The notes beneath the pieces are model-generated. The model searched no databases and was not told the origin of the DNA. It was given only the letters and a program-made list of their open reading frames with translations. Source: Thioclava sp. SK-1 (GTDB lineage Bacteria; Pseudomonadota; Alphaproteobacteria; Rhodobacterales; Rhodobacteraceae). Taken from it: DNA of 64,000 bases. Shown here in pieces: positions 36,576-46,171 of the stretch. Each line of letters opens with the position of its first letter. Position 1 is the stretch's first letter. The DNA is taken from NCBI RefSeq assembly GCF_001705665.1, contig NZ_MDHA01000029.1, positions 1-64,000 of the forward strand, read 5' to 3'. Made by a program: the position numbers and the translations under genes.

Positions 36576-37384
36576 TGGGACATCTGCTCTTGAGGACAGC
36601 TTTGGCCACGACACTTGGAGTTGGCTTGCAGTTCAGCGCCCTACCCCCTGCCGCAGCACAAGGCGTACCCGTCGTCGACCCCCAGAATATCGCGCAAAAC
36701 ATCCAGCAGCTCCGGCAGATGATCGAAGACGAGATCCTGCAAAACGAGCAGCTAACGCAGCTCCGCGAACAGCTTGCCACGCTCACGGACCAACTCGCGG
36801 AGCTGCAAAAAACTTATGAAGCACTCACCCGCCTTGCCGAGCTTCCCGTGATCATCCGCACGGAAATGGAAGACGAGTTGAACGGCCTGCTCGACCAAGA
36901 GTTCGGCGACATCCTCGCCACGATTGAGGCGATCAAGACTGGGGATTTCTCGGGCCTCTCGGGCTCCGGCGCAGGCGAGATCGAAACCCAGATGGACCGC
37001 GTTCTGGCCGACCTCGGCTTTGACGAGGACACCCTCTCGGAAATGGCCACGAGCGGAAATCCCGGAGCCAACCGCGTGGCGACGCAGGCAACAACCGGCG
37101 CGCTCGTCTCAGCCGCCGCCCAGAACAGCTATGAAGATGCCGGCCAATCGCTCGAGCGGGTCGACCGTCTTGTGGGGCTTATCGACGACATGGACGAACT
37201 CAAGGAAAGCATCGATCTCAACACGCGCGTGACCGCGGAGCTCGCCATTGCGCTGGTCGCCATGTGGCAGCTCGAAGCCATCCAGACCGTGGGCGATGGC
37301 ACGGGAGGCGTGATCGATGCCGCCACCATCGCCGAAGAGCAGCGCTTCATGGATTTCACCTTGCCGGACCTGCGGGCCGAGTAA
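36572..37384 (+). CDS. virB5: VirB5-like minor pilin component
   Basis: A 270-residue secreted protein with a signal peptide (to about AAAQ), a long N-terminal coiled coil (QNIQQLRQMIEDEILQNEQL and following) and C-terminal helices (LNTRVTAELAIALVAMWQLE). This is the VirB5/TrbJ pattern. VirB5 caps the pilus and contacts recipients. It overlaps the preceding transglycosylase by four bases. Confidence 0.8.
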   Translation: MMGHLLLRTALATTLGVGLQFSALPPAAAQGVPVVDPQNIAQNIQQLRQMIEDEILQNEQLTQLREQLATLTDQLAELQKTYEALTRLAELPVIIRTEMEDELNGLLDQEFGDILATIEAIKTGDFSGLSGSGAGEIETQMDRVLADLGFDEDTLSEMATSGNPGANRVATQATTGALVSAAAQNSYEDAGQSLERVDRLVGLIDDMDELKESIDLNTRVTAELAIALVAMWQLEAIQTVGDGTGGVIDAATIAEEQRFMDFTLPDLRAE

Positions 37385-37398
37385 TCGCGGGGGCATGA

Positions 37399-38055
37399 AT
37401 GGTGACGACTGAACAAGAATTCATCGAGGAAGAACTGGTCTACGGTGCCCTGCGCCGTGAACGGCTTTGGCAACGCTTGGGTCTCTTTGGCCTTGTCTTC
37501 GGCATCATCGGCTGTCTGAGTGCCGCGGCTGTCTCGATTCTCGATGTCGACCCGCCCCCCGTCGTTGTCCCCTATGATCCCGCCACCGGCTTTGCGCTCC
37601 CTGAGGCATCAGTCGGCGCCTCCTCGGTGACCGCCAACCAGGCGATCATCGAGGCGGAGGTGTTCCGCTATGTGACCGACCGGGAGGTCTACAACCAGCT
37701 CGACAACGATCTGCGCATCCGCAACGTCCTGCGCCGCTCGGACGGAGCTGCCGAGAGCGGGCTGCGCCAGATCTGGAACAGCGCCAATGAGAACTACCCG
37801 CCGACGGTCTATGGCCCCAATGCCCGGCTCGACGTGGAAATCCTCAGCATCAACCGGATCGGAACCAACCGCGCCACGGTCCGCCTGCGCAAGCGCCTGA
37901 CGTCTATCAATGGCGTTCAGACAGGCCTCTTCACTGCCACGCTTCTCTTCGAGTTCCGCCCCGAGACCCGCCGCTCCATCGATGAGGTCTGGACCAACCC
38001 CTTCGGCTTCACGGTCCTCGAATATTCCATCCGCTCCGACAGATTGGAGAATTGA
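37399..38055 (+). CDS. virB8: VirB8 inner membrane assembly factor
   Basis: A 218-residue bitopic protein: cytoplasmic tail, TM helix (LGLFGLVFGIIGCLSAAAVS) and a periplasmic NTF2-like VirB8 domain (VFRYVTDREVYNQLDNDLRI to FGFTVLEYSIRSDRLEN). It nucleates the T4SS. The stop overlaps the TTG start of virB9. Confidence 0.9.
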   Translation: MVTTEQEFIEEELVYGALRRERLWQRLGLFGLVFGIIGCLSAAAVSILDVDPPPVVVPYDPATGFALPEASVGASSVTANQAIIEAEVFRYVTDREVYNQLDNDLRIRNVLRRSDGAAESGLRQIWNSANENYPPTVYGPNARLDVEILSINRIGTNRATVRLRKRLTSINGVQTGLFTATLLFEFRPETRRSIDEVWTNPFGFTVLEYSIRSDRLEN

Positions 38056-38753
38056 ATTTGTTCCCCGCTCGACTTTTCATATTGCTGATTGCCCTGTTGC
38101 CCGGCCTTGCTTTCGCCGAAGCCATCCCGCGTGGCGGGACCAATGACAATCGGGTGCGGCTGGCAACATATCAAGAAGGTCAGGTCTACCGCCTCAGCGT
38201 GTCGCTCACCCATGTGACCACGGTCGAGTTCGGGGGAGGCGAGAGCATCCGCTCGATCATTGCGGGCGACACGGAAGGCTTCGAGATCGACGGCGTACCC
38301 GGCGGTCAGGCCTTCGCGATCAAGCCGGTGGCGCGCGGGGTGCATACCAATGTGACCGTCTACACGAACAGGCGCAGTTATTACTTTAACGTCCAGGAGA
38401 CCCGCAGTCCGACCTTTTACGTGGTCCAGTTCCGCTACCCCGAAGACAATACGCGGCCCACACGTGCCATCGCGGCCCAAGCGCCGAACTATAATTACGC
38501 TGCCAGCGCGCGGACCGAGTTCACCCCCACCCGTGTCTGGGATGACGGGACGTTTACGTATTTCGAATTTCCGCGGAACGCGCCGGTGCCTGCGATCTTC
38601 CGCTACGCCAATGGCCGTGAGCGCACGGTCAACACGCAAGCCACCGAGGACGGCGTGATCCGGGTTTCTGGCGTGAACCGACAATGGGTGCTGCGGATCG
38701 GGGAGGAGGTGGTCTGCATCGAGGCCACACCACCTGCGGGGGTAGGCTCATGA
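38052..38753 (+). CDS. virB9: VirB9 outer membrane core component
   Basis: A 233-residue periplasmic protein with a signal peptide ending AFAEA, an N-terminal beta domain (DNRVRLATYQEGQVYRLSVS) and the conserved C-terminal domain (VWDDGTFTYFEFPRNAPVPA, then VNRQWVLRIGEEVVCIE). TTG start at 38052 overlaps virB8, with TTGGAGA upstream. Confidence 0.9.
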   Translation: MNLFPARLFILLIALLPGLAFAEAIPRGGTNDNRVRLATYQEGQVYRLSVSLTHVTTVEFGGGESIRSIIAGDTEGFEIDGVPGGQAFAIKPVARGVHTNVTVYTNRRSYYFNVQETRSPTFYVVQFRYPEDNTRPTRAIAAQAPNYNYAASARTEFTPTRVWDDGTFTYFEFPRNAPVPAIFRYANGRERTVNTQATEDGVIRVSGVNRQWVLRIGEEVVCIEATPPAGVGS

Positions 38754-40129
38754 GCGATACTGGAAACGCAGACCTCGAGAAACGCCTCGCTGCTCTAGAA
38801 CAAGGCAAGGGCGCTGGTTCGCCCCCTGCCCCACGGCGCTCACCGCTGCTCGCTTTGGTCGTCGTCCTCGTGATCGGCGCGGGCGGTGCGTTGCTCTATC
38901 TCATGTCCCAACCCGAGGAAGAGGAAGCCCTTCCCACGGCCACGCCGGACGTGTTCCAGAACGAAGGCGACGGGTTCGGCGCCATCGAGACCTTGCCCCC
39001 GCCCGAGCCCGAGGTTGTGTTCGTCGCACCCGATCCGGTGGAACCGAACGCCGAGCTTTTGGCGCAACTCGCCGCCCTTCAGACCCAGATCGAGGAGTTG
39101 CGCAACACGCCCGAACCGGTGGTCGAAGAAGATACCGCTGCCGCCGAAGCGATCGATGCGCTGACCGCCCAGATCGCCGCCCTGCAGTCCGCCTCTGAAG
39201 CCGCGCAACAGCAGTTCCGAGACGAGCTCACCGCACGTGATCGGGAGTTGGAGCAAATCCGCATGGACCTCGAACTTGCGCAACTCGAAGCCAATCGCCC
39301 TGCCCCCGCGCCCATCGGCCCCACCGAGGACGAATTGAGCGCGCGGGAAGAAGAGCGACTGCGCCGCGAGGAAGAAGCAAGACGTCTCGCGGAACTTGAA
39401 CGCCGCGCGGCCGAGGAACGGGCGTTTCAGGAACGCCGCATCACCTCGCCCACCATCGCCTTTGGCGGCACCTCAGGCGCAAATGAAACTGCTTTGACCG
39501 AACGGACTTTTGGGGAAGTGACGGATTTTGTGCTGAACGGCGCGCTGCCCACTTCGGTGACACAGGCAGAAGTCATCGCCAATCCCTCCAACACGATCAT
39601 CCAGGGCACCATGATCCAGGCCGTCATGGAAACCGCGCTCGACAGCTCCCTGCCCGGCCAGACCCGGGCCGTTGTTTCCGAAGACGTGTTCAGTTTCGAT
39701 GGCGCGCGCCTCCTGATCCCGCGCGGGTCCCGTCTTATCGGGCGTTATCGCTCCGGCGTCGATATCGCGCAGCGCCGGGTCACCATCGCCTGGGACAGGA
39801 TCATTCTGCCCGACAATCAAACCATCCAGATCAGCTCCTTCGGGGGTGATGAACTGGGCCGCTCAGGTGTCACCGGCTTTGTCGATACCCGCTTCGATGA
39901 GCGCTTCGGCTCGGCGGCGCTGATTTCGCTGATCTCCGCCGCGCCAAGCGCCGCTGCAGCAAATGTTCAGGACGAGACCACGGCGGACGTGCTCGAAGAC
40001 GTGGGCGATGATCTGGCCGATGCCACGGACAGCGTGATTGGCGACTACCTCTCTATCGGTCCCGTCATCTATGTCGACCAGGGCGCGCGCGTCACGGTGA
40101 TGGTCGACCGCGATCTGGAGATTTTCTAA
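38750..40129 (+). CDS. virB10: VirB10 core scaffold
   Basis: A 459-residue protein that spans both membranes. A TM helix (LLALVVVLVIGAGGALLYLM, about residues 29-48) is followed by a Pro/Glu-rich linker and a long charged coiled coil (to about 245). The TrbI/VirB10 beta-barrel domain comes last (ALLIPRGSRL-like ARLLIPRGSRLIGRYRSGVD, then ITLISAAPS-like region and VYVDQGARVTVMV-type end). It overlaps virB9 by four bases. Confidence 0.92.
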   Translation: MSDTGNADLEKRLAALEQGKGAGSPPAPRRSPLLALVVVLVIGAGGALLYLMSQPEEEEALPTATPDVFQNEGDGFGAIETLPPPEPEVVFVAPDPVEPNAELLAQLAALQTQIEELRNTPEPVVEEDTAAAEAIDALTAQIAALQSASEAAQQQFRDELTARDRELEQIRMDLELAQLEANRPAPAPIGPTEDELSAREEERLRREEEARRLAELERRAAEERAFQERRITSPTIAFGGTSGANETALTERTFGEVTDFVLNGALPTSVTQAEVIANPSNTIIQGTMIQAVMETALDSSLPGQTRAVVSEDVFSFDGARLLIPRGSRLIGRYRSGVDIAQRRVTIAWDRIILPDNQTIQISSFGGDELGRSGVTGFVDTRFDERFGSAALISLISAAPSAAAANVQDETTADVLEDVGDDLADATDSVIGDYLSIGPVIYVDQGARVTVMVDRDLEIF

Positions 40130-40133
40130 GCCC

Positions 40134-41120
40134 ATGTCTCTGAGCTATCTCCAGACCTCGCTTGATCGGATTGAAGCCGCCGCCCGCGACGATGCCATCG
40201 AGATCTGCATCAACCCCGACGGCACCTGCTGGGGAGAATTCCAGGGCGATCACTTCATGCGAAAGCTGGACCAGGAGTTGACAGCAACAGAAGTGAAGGA
40301 CCTCGGCAATCAGATCGCCTCTTCCGCCAACACGACAATGAGCAAGGATCGCCCGATCGTTTCGGTCTCGATCACCTACAAGGGGCGACCGATCCGGGCG
40401 CAGGTGATCACACAACCCGCTGTGCTAACTGCCATGTCGATCAGTCTGCGGTTCTTCTCAAGCCTGCCGCTTGACGGGATTGCGCTGGATTTCCTTTTTG
40501 GCAAAGAACGCAAGCTCGAAGAACTCCGCCTCGAGAAAACCCGGGAATTGCGCGAGGTCGTGGCGTCTGGCGTCATCGACGATGCGCTGGCCTTCTGCGT
40601 AGACAACAAGCTTAACATGATCGTCTCGGGCGGTACTTCCACCGGCAAGACTGTCGCCGCGCGGAAGATCCTCTCTCATGTACCATCCGAGGAACGCATC
40701 GTCACCATCGAGGAAGCAGCCGAGCTTCTGCCGACCCAGCCAAATGCCGTGACCCTCATCGCCAACCGGGATGCGGAATTCCAGACCGCCGATGTGCTTC
40801 TCACCGCCACGCTGCGCATGCGCCCCGACCGGATCATCCTGGGCGAGGTGCGCGGCAAGGAGGCCATGACCTTCCTCGAGGCCATCAACACCGGCCATGG
40901 CGGGTCCATGACCACGCTGCATGCCGAAACCCCGCAACTGGCCGTGCAGCGGCTCGCGATCGCCGCACTGAAGACCGAGATCCCGATGACCCATGCCGAC
41001 ATGATCCAGTACATCGAGAATTCCATCGACGTGATCATCCAGGCAGGCCGGCATGACGGCAAACGCGGCATCACGGAATTCTACCTCCCCGGCGCTAATG
41101 AGATTGGAACTTCCCTATGA
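40134..41120 (+). CDS. virB11: VirB11 traffic ATPase
   Basis: A 328-residue hexameric secretion ATPase. The Walker A is VSGGTSTGKTVAARK (residues 166-173), the Asp box is RIVTIEEAAELL, the Walker B/His box region is RPDRIILGEVRGKEAMTFLE and HGGSMTTLHAETP. It switches the system between pilus assembly and DNA transfer. It starts four bases after virB10. Confidence 0.95.
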   Translation: MSLSYLQTSLDRIEAAARDDAIEICINPDGTCWGEFQGDHFMRKLDQELTATEVKDLGNQIASSANTTMSKDRPIVSVSITYKGRPIRAQVITQPAVLTAMSISLRFFSSLPLDGIALDFLFGKERKLEELRLEKTRELREVVASGVIDDALAFCVDNKLNMIVSGGTSTGKTVAARKILSHVPSEERIVTIEEAAELLPTQPNAVTLIANRDAEFQTADVLLTATLRMRPDRIILGEVRGKEAMTFLEAINTGHGGSMTTLHAETPQLAVQRLAIAALKTEIPMTHADMIQYIENSIDVIIQAGRHDGKRGITEFYLPGANEIGTSL

Positions 41121-41308
41121 AGACCTTTGAATACGTTATCCTGTCCTTTCCCATGACCCGCAAGACCAGTCTTGCCGACATGAAAGCCGACCTGAATATG
41201 AAGGGGGCCGAAGGCTGGGAGGTGGTGTCGATCAGCTCCTCGGAATTCGCCAATGTCGGGCACACGGTGTTTCTGAAGCGCGAAACGACAGCTGGCGGCG
41301 CGGTCTGA
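41117..41308 (+). CDS. DUF4177-like small protein
   Basis: A 63-residue protein starting KTFEYVILSFPMTRK and containing MKGAEGWEVVSISSSEFANV then HTVFLKRE, the usual DUF4177 pattern (an Mx4GxxGWE-V strand pair). Function is unknown. It overlaps virB11 and the following gene by a few bases, so it is made with the T4SS. Confidence 0.7.
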   Translation: MKTFEYVILSFPMTRKTSLADMKADLNMKGAEGWEVVSISSSEFANVGHTVFLKRETTAGGAV

Positions 41309-41721
41309 TGAAACGTCGCGGGATCGATACCACTTTCTTCACTTTGGCTCTGTTGCTGGCGGCGTCACCCTCCTCAGCCGAGCGCAACCTGGTCCCGAGC
41401 CTTGAGCGCAGTTTTGATGTTTGCCCGGACAGACCACTGGAGACCGAATGGATGCAAAAAATACCATTGCGCCAAGCCTATCAGCGCGTGCTGGTCCAGG
41501 ACATCTACCGCGCCCAGAACCTCGAGCGCATCGTCGAGACCGATAGCTGTGGCTGTGAAATCCGGTTCCCGTCCTGGGACGCTGCCGAGGCGGTGTTTCG
41601 GGAAAGGTACGCGAGTGACGAACGATGGGAGATGCTGCAAGCCTCGGACGCCTACAACCGCCGCGCCAACGGTGCTCGCCCTGCCGCCAAGGCCATCTGC
41701 GAAGCAGCAGGCAATTGGTAA
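41308..41721 (+). CDS. Exported cysteine-containing protein of the T4SS operon
   Basis: A 137-residue secreted protein with a signal peptide to about SSAER and five cysteines in the mature part (FDVCPDRPLETEWMQKIPLR, then TDSCGCEIRFPSWDAAEAVF and a C-terminal Cys). The conserved position between virB11 and virB6 suggests a periplasmic T4SS accessory role, but the family has no function known to me. Confidence 0.65.
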   Translation: MKRRGIDTTFFTLALLLAASPSSAERNLVPSLERSFDVCPDRPLETEWMQKIPLRQAYQRVLVQDIYRAQNLERIVETDSCGCEIRFPSWDAAEAVFRERYASDERWEMLQASDAYNRRANGARPAAKAICEAAGNW

Positions 41722-41733
41722 GGCTGATCTCCG

Positions 41734-42810
41734 ATGAGCGTCGTCACCTATTTCGTTGAAACCTCCCAGGGCTATCTCGACACCGCCGCCGAAACCCAGT
41801 TCGGGTCGGTCGCGGCAACGGTGGGCTCACTTCTGGTACTGGGAACAACGCTCGTGGTGATCCTCGTCTTCCTGAACATGATCTACCAGTACAAGGCGAT
41901 GGACGGGCGCACGGCCTTTTGGCTCGCGGTCAAGATCGGGCTCATCGGGATATTTGCAACCAACTGGGTGCAGTTCAACGCCTTCTCCTCCGCCATCCTG
42001 GCCGGGATCGACAGCATTGCAGGGGCGCTCGTGGCTTCGGTCGGCGGTGGAACTCCTGGCCCTTCTGGAACTTTCGCCGAAGAGTTTGACCGGCTGATCG
42101 CGGAACTAGGGGACTATCTCAACGCCGCCGGGTCAGAGTTGAACTGGATGGCCGGCGCCATGCTCGACATTGTCGGGGTCCTCTTGCTCTCGATACTCGG
42201 CGGGCTGGCCGCCTTCATCCTTGTGGCATCCCGCCTGATGATCGCACTTCTAATCGGGATCGCGCCGGTGATGATCTTCCTCACCCTCTTCGAGGTGACT
42301 AAAGATTACTTCGCACGCTGGCTGTCGGCACTGGTTTCCTTCGCACTCTACCCAATCGTCGTCGCAGGGGTGTTCGCAACGATCACTGGCGTCTCTTCCG
42401 CTCTGATCGGTGAGCTTGGCGACCCGGAAGGGGCTTCAAACATAGGCGCGCTCATCCCCTTCTTCATGATGGTCCTCATGGCCAAGGGCTTCATCATTGC
42501 CACGCCCTTCATCGTCCGCGCGATCTCCGGAAACATCATGATGCCCGCCCTCTCCGGTGGTCTCGGCGGTGGCTACAGCTTTGCCCGCGCCGCAATGGGC
42601 AGCCAGCAGGCATACAACCGCTACCTGATCGGTGGGGCAAGCAGCGCAGAATACGCAGCTCTCCGGGCCCGGCAATTCTTCGGTGTGCAGCAGATGCCTG
42701 TGCGGCAGGGGATGGGTCAGACGGGTCAGGCAAGCGGCACAGCGTCACCAGGGACCGGGTCCCAGATGCTGGCGCAACTGGCTAGGCTTGGAAGGTTGGG
42801 GCGACGGTGA
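41734..42810 (+). CDS. virB6: VirB6/TrbL polytopic channel protein
   Basis: A 358-residue protein with five or six TM helices (LLVLGTTLVVILVFLNMIYQ, then AVKIGLIGIFATNWVQFNAF and later segments) and the conserved TrbL/VirB6 central region (LIGIAPVMIFLTLFEVTKDY with FARWLSALVSFALYP). A polar Gln/Gly tail ends it. It forms the inner membrane channel. It is the last virB gene before the defence island. Confidence 0.9.
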   Translation: MSVVTYFVETSQGYLDTAAETQFGSVAATVGSLLVLGTTLVVILVFLNMIYQYKAMDGRTAFWLAVKIGLIGIFATNWVQFNAFSSAILAGIDSIAGALVASVGGGTPGPSGTFAEEFDRLIAELGDYLNAAGSELNWMAGAMLDIVGVLLLSILGGLAAFILVASRLMIALLIGIAPVMIFLTLFEVTKDYFARWLSALVSFALYPIVVAGVFATITGVSSALIGELGDPEGASNIGALIPFFMMVLMAKGFIIATPFIVRAISGNIMMPALSGGLGGGYSFARAAMGSQQAYNRYLIGGASSAEYAALRARQFFGVQQMPVRQGMGQTGQASGTASPGTGSQMLAQLARLGRLGRR

Positions 42811-42840
42811 TGACGTTTTGTTTTGCAAGGCTACCGAGCC

Positions 42841-44439
42841 ATGGATGAACGGAGGTCCTATAAACATTCACCAGTAAAAACGGTACCACTAGAGCGGGTT
42901 CAAGCAATCCTGCGCTCAGCAGTGAATGGAAGATCTGTCGGGCTTGAAGAGGCAATACGTGTTCTGGACTGCGATGCGCATCATGCCAACCGCGTCTTGC
43001 GCCAGATGGCCGAGGCTGGCTACTTGGAACCGGCCGACATCCTTGACGGTTTGTTTTATTGGCAGCTAACGCCGCATGGCACACGTCTCGCACTGGAACC
43101 CAAGCGAAAGCGTATCGGTCGCGATAAGGTCGAGACCATCATTTCTGAACTTCTCGCCCGGGCCAAGGTCATCAACGGCGACCCCGATCGCTTGCAGCCC
43201 ATCACCTTGAAGCTATTCGGCAGCGCGCTCGAGGAGCGTGATGACTACGGGGACGTAGATGTTTCGATTGCGTATATGCGGCGCCAGCTAGGCGATATCG
43301 AACGTGAGCGCATCGAAAATGCGCTGAAAGCCCGTCAAAGCAGGTCAGACCGCCAATCCTTCCACGGGAGGCTCATGGGGGCGGAACGTCAGGATACGCG
43401 CGAGATCATGGCGTTCCTGAAAAAGGGTCTGCCACATCTTTCGCTCATGAACGACGATCCTATGGACCTTGGTGCACCCTACCGCTGGCTCGTCGACCAC
43501 GACGTGAAAACGGACAGACCAGTTGATGTTTCTGACGATATCGTTCGACCCAACGGGCCTTCGATCCTCGACCAATACCCGAGGAAACCGCTACCGCCCA
43601 TCACACTGCTTGAAGCACGACACAGAGCCATTTCCGCGGATACCAAAGTTACGATTGATAACATACACATAGGTTTGGAGGACGCAGACACGCTCGAAGA
43701 ACGAATGTGGTCTCCAAAGGTGACACGCAAAGGCGCTTTCATTCCCAACGACATCAGAAGTGAGAAGCGGGTCAAATTCGCCGGGTTTCAGCACCTATGT
43801 CCGATCTGGAAGAAAGACCTAGGCGGCGTAGCGATGTTGAAGAAAGCCCTCGACTGGTGCGACGAGCATAAGGTTTGGGCCAGGGACCTATTTCCGAGAG
43901 TTTCAATCCAACGGTCCGACCGGACACATGTCATACGCCTCGGTTGGGGCCATGACCTGATCTATTTCAATGTCGGCGGTAAATCGACAACTGGGAGCCT
44001 GCTGCCCAGAAATCGAATACGCGTTTCCAAAATTGACTTGGCCGGAGCCTATGCGGTCGGAAGGGCACTTTCGAAGATGTATGATGAAAGCTGGTCCGCG
44101 AAAATGCCATGGTTCAGCGCTGACATTTTGCTTCCGTTAGTCGAGCTAGACAGGCTTCCAGATTTCCCTCGGCTGCATAAAACGGGCGCGTTTAGAGAAG
44201 GTGCATTCGAGGTCTGCGGGAGATCACCTTCTTCTGAGCCGGGATCATACCCCCGTGTGCACCAACGGGCCACTAAGCCGTGGATTGAAACTAAACTTGC
44301 TATTCATCTCCAACCGCAAGGTGCAGGAGCCCGTCGACCCGCTCCAGACCGGCCGGCAGCAACATGTTTTCAAGCCATCCGATCGCTTGTCCGCGCTCAC
44401 TGCAATAAGCGAAGAAGGCCCTTTGCATGGCACGCGTGA
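42841..44439 (+). CDS. wHTH-nucleotidyltransferase protein; C-terminus probably shifted by a frameshift
   Basis: A protein of about 532 residues as written. Residues 15-85 form a winged helix (LEEAIRVLDCDAHHANRVLR, then LFYWQLTPHGTRLAL). Residues about 95-150 carry the nucleotidyltransferase motif KLFGSALEERDDYGDVDVSI: Gly127-Ser128, then Asp138-x-Asp140. The middle and end are unassigned. After about residue 457 the frame becomes Pro/Arg-rich and runs 140 bases into the convergent helicase gene. If one base were missing near 44214, the protein would instead end ...LREITFF at 44237. It may be a toxin or signal synthase of the island, but no activity can be read. Confidence 0.7.
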   Translation: MDERRSYKHSPVKTVPLERVQAILRSAVNGRSVGLEEAIRVLDCDAHHANRVLRQMAEAGYLEPADILDGLFYWQLTPHGTRLALEPKRKRIGRDKVETIISELLARAKVINGDPDRLQPITLKLFGSALEERDDYGDVDVSIAYMRRQLGDIERERIENALKARQSRSDRQSFHGRLMGAERQDTREIMAFLKKGLPHLSLMNDDPMDLGAPYRWLVDHDVKTDRPVDVSDDIVRPNGPSILDQYPRKPLPPITLLEARHRAISADTKVTIDNIHIGLEDADTLEERMWSPKVTRKGAFIPNDIRSEKRVKFAGFQHLCPIWKKDLGGVAMLKKALDWCDEHKVWARDLFPRVSIQRSDRTHVIRLGWGHDLIYFNVGGKSTTGSLLPRNRIRVSKIDLAGAYAVGRALSKMYDESWSAKMPWFSADILLPLVELDRLPDFPRLHKTGAFREGAFEVCGRSPSSEPGSYPRVHQRATKPWIETKLAIHLQPQGAGARRPAPDRPAATCFQAIRSLVRAHCNKRRRPFAWHA

Positions 44440-46171
44440 AGGCGACAAAGAAGGAATTCAGCTCTTCATCCCGTCCGGGTGAAAGGCTCCACCAAGTCTG
44501 TGCATCGAGACCGAAGAAGATCATTGTGTGAAACTCAAGACCCTTGCTTTTGTGGATCGTCATAAGTGGCACCTGGCCTATGCCTTCGAAGCGATCGAGA
44601 GCGTCTGACCAAGCGTCCACAGCTTCGGCGCATTCGCAAAACAGCGTGATGAACCCTGTCCGTACCCGTTCGAAGTCCGCGTCCCGTCTATAGGCGGGAA
44701 AAGCCTGGCGCAGCCGATCGGCACCGACAAATTCAAGGGCGATCTGAAACACATTTGCCGCGCTCTCGCCATTCTGTTCGTTATCGCGCATAGCCGCACG
44801 CAAAGTGGAGGAGAATTCTTCAATACTTCGCTGCAGCCGCTCCTGGGCTCGTTCATCGCCAGTATCGATGGCGAATAGCGCTTGCAGCTGTTCTTGAGTG
44901 GCGTTCCAGGCACCCGGGCTACGTTCACCAGTACCGAGCCTCAAGAGCGGTATAAAGATACCTGTCAGTTCTTCGGCAAGTAATTCCTGAATCGCAATTC
45001 CACCGACACTACGCGCCAAGTTTCTGATCTTCAGGCCTTGCGCTGCAAATACGTCCGTCAGTTCGGCTTCAACATCGTCGGCGCGCATACGCACGAGAAT
45101 GGCGCAATCATGCGGCTCCAGAATGCCGTGCTCAATTTCGCTATCGATCCAAGCGGCGATTTGCTGTGCTTCCTGCTCGCGTGTATCGAAACGCCAAAGC
45201 GCAGCGACCTGACCGTCGACGGCGCGCTGCCCCCTGGCTTCAACGTCTTCTACGTTTGGATCGATGCGCTCCGCAATCACCTGTTGAATGGCGACCAGAT
45301 CCGCATGAGACCGCCAGTTAAAGCGTAGCGCTCGGTTCACTGCATTGAAGTCAGAAGCAAATTCCTGAAAGGCGTTGTCCATCGCCCCGGCCCAGCCCAT
45401 AATGCGTTGCTTGTCGTCGCCGACAGCTGTGAAAACGGCATCACTGCCATGAAAAGCACTCTTCACCAGATCATATTGTGCATATGTCGTATCTTGGAAT
45501 TCATCGAGGAAAACGAAGGGATAGGTGAGCTGCAGGGCACGCCGTATCGCGGGGTTCTCGCGCAGCAAATAATCGACAAGTCTGTTAATCATGGCAAACG
45601 AGAGCAACGTACCGGTTGGACGCTCCAATTGCTCCTGCCAATAAGTATGAAGTAGCTCGCGCCAAGCCGGTGGTATTCCCTCCGCATCGAACGGAAGCGG
45701 CGCGCGTGCGATCGCCTTTTCGAATTTTTGCCAGCCGATGTCACGCCGACCGCTCCGGGTGAGGAAGTCCTCCAAATCATCGCGCCGCGGAAACCCAATT
45801 TCATAGTTGCGGGGCGGCCCAAAGGGTTGAGGGATCGCGGCCCGAAAGCGGTCTAACATATTTTTGGTGAACGCATCGAAGGTAAGCGAGTGAAAACGGC
45901 GCGCCTGATCGGGCTGACAACGCTTACCTACGCGCGCCTTGAGCGTCTGTGCAGCATCCCTTTTAAAGCTGATGGCCAGGATGCATTTGGGCGGCAGACA
46001 GATGCCAGTTTGCAGGAGGTATGCTGCTTTTTGCGCTAGGAATTCTGTCTTGCCCGCGCCTGCGCCGGCGGTAACGCATACGCTTCGGTCCGTTTCCCGC
46101 AGCGCTTGCCACGCGCCCGGCTCGAGATCGTCGACGCCCTGAGGCCTCCAATCATCGGGAAGCACCAACAT
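44300..46171 (-). CDS. UvrD/Rep-like superfamily 1 helicase (Gabija GajB-like)
   Basis: A 623-residue SF1A helicase with all main motifs: Walker A TAGAGAGKTEFLAQKAAYLL (35-42), motif II FVFLDEFQDTTYAQYDL near 223, motif III AVGDDKQRIMGWAG, motif IV LRFNWRSHADLV, motif V MTIHKSKGLEFHTMIFFG and motif VI FFVAFTRAMQRAFFAY. The ATG at 46171 overlaps the OLD gene stop (TGATG), so the two are translationally coupled. OLD nuclease plus UvrD helicase is the composition of Gabija and of class 2 OLD pairs. GajB is shorter (about 500 residues), so this is a related variant. Confidence 0.88.
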   Translation of the reverse strand: MLVLPDDWRPQGVDDLEPGAWQALRETDRSVCVTAGAGAGKTEFLAQKAAYLLQTGICLPPKCILAISFKRDAAQTLKARVGKRCQPDQARRFHSLTFDAFTKNMLDRFRAAIPQPFGPPRNYEIGFPRRDDLEDFLTRSGRRDIGWQKFEKAIARAPLPFDAEGIPPAWRELLHTYWQEQLERPTGTLLSFAMINRLVDYLLRENPAIRRALQLTYPFVFLDEFQDTTYAQYDLVKSAFHGSDAVFTAVGDDKQRIMGWAGAMDNAFQEFASDFNAVNRALRFNWRSHADLVAIQQVIAERIDPNVEDVEARGQRAVDGQVAALWRFDTREQEAQQIAAWIDSEIEHGILEPHDCAILVRMRADDVEAELTDVFAAQGLKIRNLARSVGGIAIQELLAEELTGIFIPLLRLGTGERSPGAWNATQEQLQALFAIDTGDERAQERLQRSIEEFSSTLRAAMRDNEQNGESAANVFQIALEFVGADRLRQAFPAYRRDADFERVRTGFITLFCECAEAVDAWSDALDRFEGIGQVPLMTIHKSKGLEFHTMIFFGLDAQTWWSLSPGRDEELNSFFVAFTRAMQRAFFAYCSERGQAIGWLENMLLPAGLERVDGLLHLAVGDE

